From the NCBI RefSeq assembly GCF_012396125.1, contig NZ_JAAXOX010000002.1, forward strand, positions 1 through 64,000: 64,000 nt of DNA, given 5' to 3'. This DNA is from Cellulomonas denverensis. GTDB taxonomy: Bacteria > Actinomycetota > Actinomycetes > Actinomycetales > Cellulomonadaceae. The translations under genes were made by a program, and so were the position numbers. This document shows positions 63,161 through 64,000 of the stretch, piece by piece. Below the pieces are notes generated by a model. It was given only the letters and a program-made list of their open reading frames with translations. It was not told where the DNA came from and ran no database searches. The first letter of the stretch is position 1; every line of letters begins with the position of its first letter.

Positions 63161-64000
63161 TCAGCCGCGCGACTCGTTCGCGGCCCGCTGCACCTGCTCC
63201 AGCCACGAGCGCCGGGCGTCCAGGGCGGCCTGCGCCTCCTTGATCTTGCGCTCGTTGCCGGCGGCCTTGGCGGCGGACAGGTCGTCCTCGAGCTGGGCGA
63301 TCGCCTGCTCCAGCTGCGCGGCCGCCCCCTCGGCGCGGGCCCGGGTCTCCGGGTTGGTGCGCCGCCACTCGGTCTGCTCGGCGTCGCGGATCTTGCTCTC
63401 CACGGCGCGCAGGCGACCCTCGACCCGCTGGATGTCGGCCCGCGGCACCTTGCCCGCCGCCTCCCACCGATCCTGGATCGAGCGGATCTTCTGCTTGGCG
63501 GCGGACAGCCCGGCGGACACGTCGATCGCCTCGGCCTCGACGAGCAGGGCCTCCTTGACCTCCAGGTTCGCCCGGTACTCCTCGTCGATCGCGGCGTTCA
63601 GGGCGTCCCGGGCCTGGAAGAAGGCATCCTGGGCGGCACGGAACCGGGCCCACAGCGCGTCGTCGTCCTGGCGGGACGCCCGGCCGGCGGCCTTCCAGCG
63701 CGTCATCAGGTCGCGGAACTTCCCGGCGGTCGGACCCCAGTCGGTGCTGCCGGACAGCGCCTCGGCCTCCTGGACCAGCTGTTCCTTGGCCGTCTTCGCC
63801 GAGGCGTTGCGGGTCTCCAGCTCGGCGAAGTAGTGCCGCCGCTCACGGTCGAAGGTGGTCCGGGCGTGGCTGAACCGCTTCCACAGCGCTTCCTCGGTCG
63901 GGCGGTCGATGCGCGGGCCGGAGCGCTGCGCGTCCTTCCACTCGTCCAGCAGGGCGCGGAGCTGCTCGCCGGCGGGACGCCACTGCATCCGTGCCGGGTC
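63161..64000 (-). CDS. DUF349-domain protein (5' end outside the window)
   Basis: At least 280 residues are encoded, and the frame remains open to the window edge, so the protein start is probably beyond 64000; the ATG at 63988 is internal. Repeated helical units contain the DUF349 pattern: WRPAGEQLRALLDEWKDAQR, LWKRFSHARTTFDRERRHYF, WGPTAGKFRDLMTRWKAAGR, LWARFRAAQDAFFQARDAL and IRSIQDRWEAAGKVPRADIQ. The C terminus is a coiled coil rich in Ala, Glu and Lys (LEQAIAQLEDDLSAAKAAGN). Function is unknown. It is placed next to rel in several actinobacteria, but no functional link is established. Confidence 0.85.
   Translation of the reverse strand, partial: DPARMQWRPAGEQLRALLDEWKDAQRSGPRIDRPTEEALWKRFSHARTTFDRERRHYFAELETRNASAKTAKEQLVQEAEALSGSTDWGPTAGKFRDLMTRWKAAGRASRQDDDALWARFRAAQDAFFQARDALNAAIDEEYRANLEVKEALLVEAEAIDVSAGLSAAKQKIRSIQDRWEAAGKVPRADIQRVEGRLRAVESKIRDAEQTEWRRTNPETRARAEGAAAQLEQAIAQLEDDLSAAKAAGNERKIKEAQAALDARRSWLEQVQRAANESRG

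Overview
The window is a very GC-rich chromosomal segment from an actinobacterium. Phosphatidylinositol mannoside genes (pgsA/patA/pimA), mycothiol-type DinB and SsgA-like proteins, a bifunctional Rel, frequent GTG starts and many leaderless TANNNT promoters all point there. Gene order (hisI-trpE-membrane proteins-trpCBA-lgt-gltBD-pyk; thrS-HIT-pgsA-patA-pimA; pdxS/pdxT-yebC-ruvCAB-yajC-secDF-apt-rel) suggests Micrococcales, perhaps near Cellulomonadaceae or Promicromonosporaceae. The placement below phylum is inference. No plasmid, phage, insertion-sequence, rRNA or CRISPR signature was seen.

Layout. 1-4200 (minus): duplicated GC-rich repeat, then a branched-chain amino-acid (Liv-type) ABC transporter whose LivH carries an extra extracytoplasmic domain. 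4483-11528: GNAT acetyltransferase, hotdog thioesterase, polA, a glycine-rich wall-anchored surface protein, a methyltransferase and 6-phosphofructokinase. 11787-17104: rpsA with a strong terminator, then a heterodimeric ABC exporter. 17128-26019: hisI, trpE, five small membrane-protein genes, trpCBA and lgt. 26150-35259: glutamate synthase gltB, two full-length tandem gltD genes and pyruvate kinase. 35366-39639: mixed accessory genes (SRPBCC, DinB-like, a P-loop-less uridine-kinase relative, a type III alkylsulfatase, a SUKH protein). 39712-42490: Gly-Cys-Val-Gly tRNA cluster, pabB-pabC and an SsgA-like gene. 42721-48972: tRNA-Val, then thrS-HIT-pgsA-patA-pimA, the start of phosphatidylinositol mannoside synthesis, and a LemA-like gene. 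49061-55734: pyridoxal-phosphate synthase pdxS/pdxT interleaved with NUDIX and aminotransferase genes, yebC and ruvCAB with a probable LexA box. 55843-62434: yajC-secD-secF-apt-rel. 62448-64000 (minus): an orphan AbiEi-like protein and the 3' part of a DUF349 gene.

The genes are tightly packed. Stops and starts commonly overlap as ATGA, GTGA or TGATG, implying translational coupling within operons, and perfect GC hairpins without U-tracts sit at several operon ends. Most content is conserved core metabolism and information processing. The more unusual items are the LivH fusion, the gltD duplication, the SsgA-like protein, the glycine-rich anchored protein, the asymmetric ABC exporter, the SOS box between ruvC and ruvA, the hairpin and TTG start before secD, and the livF 3'-end duplication. 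I found no convincing wholly new multi-gene system.
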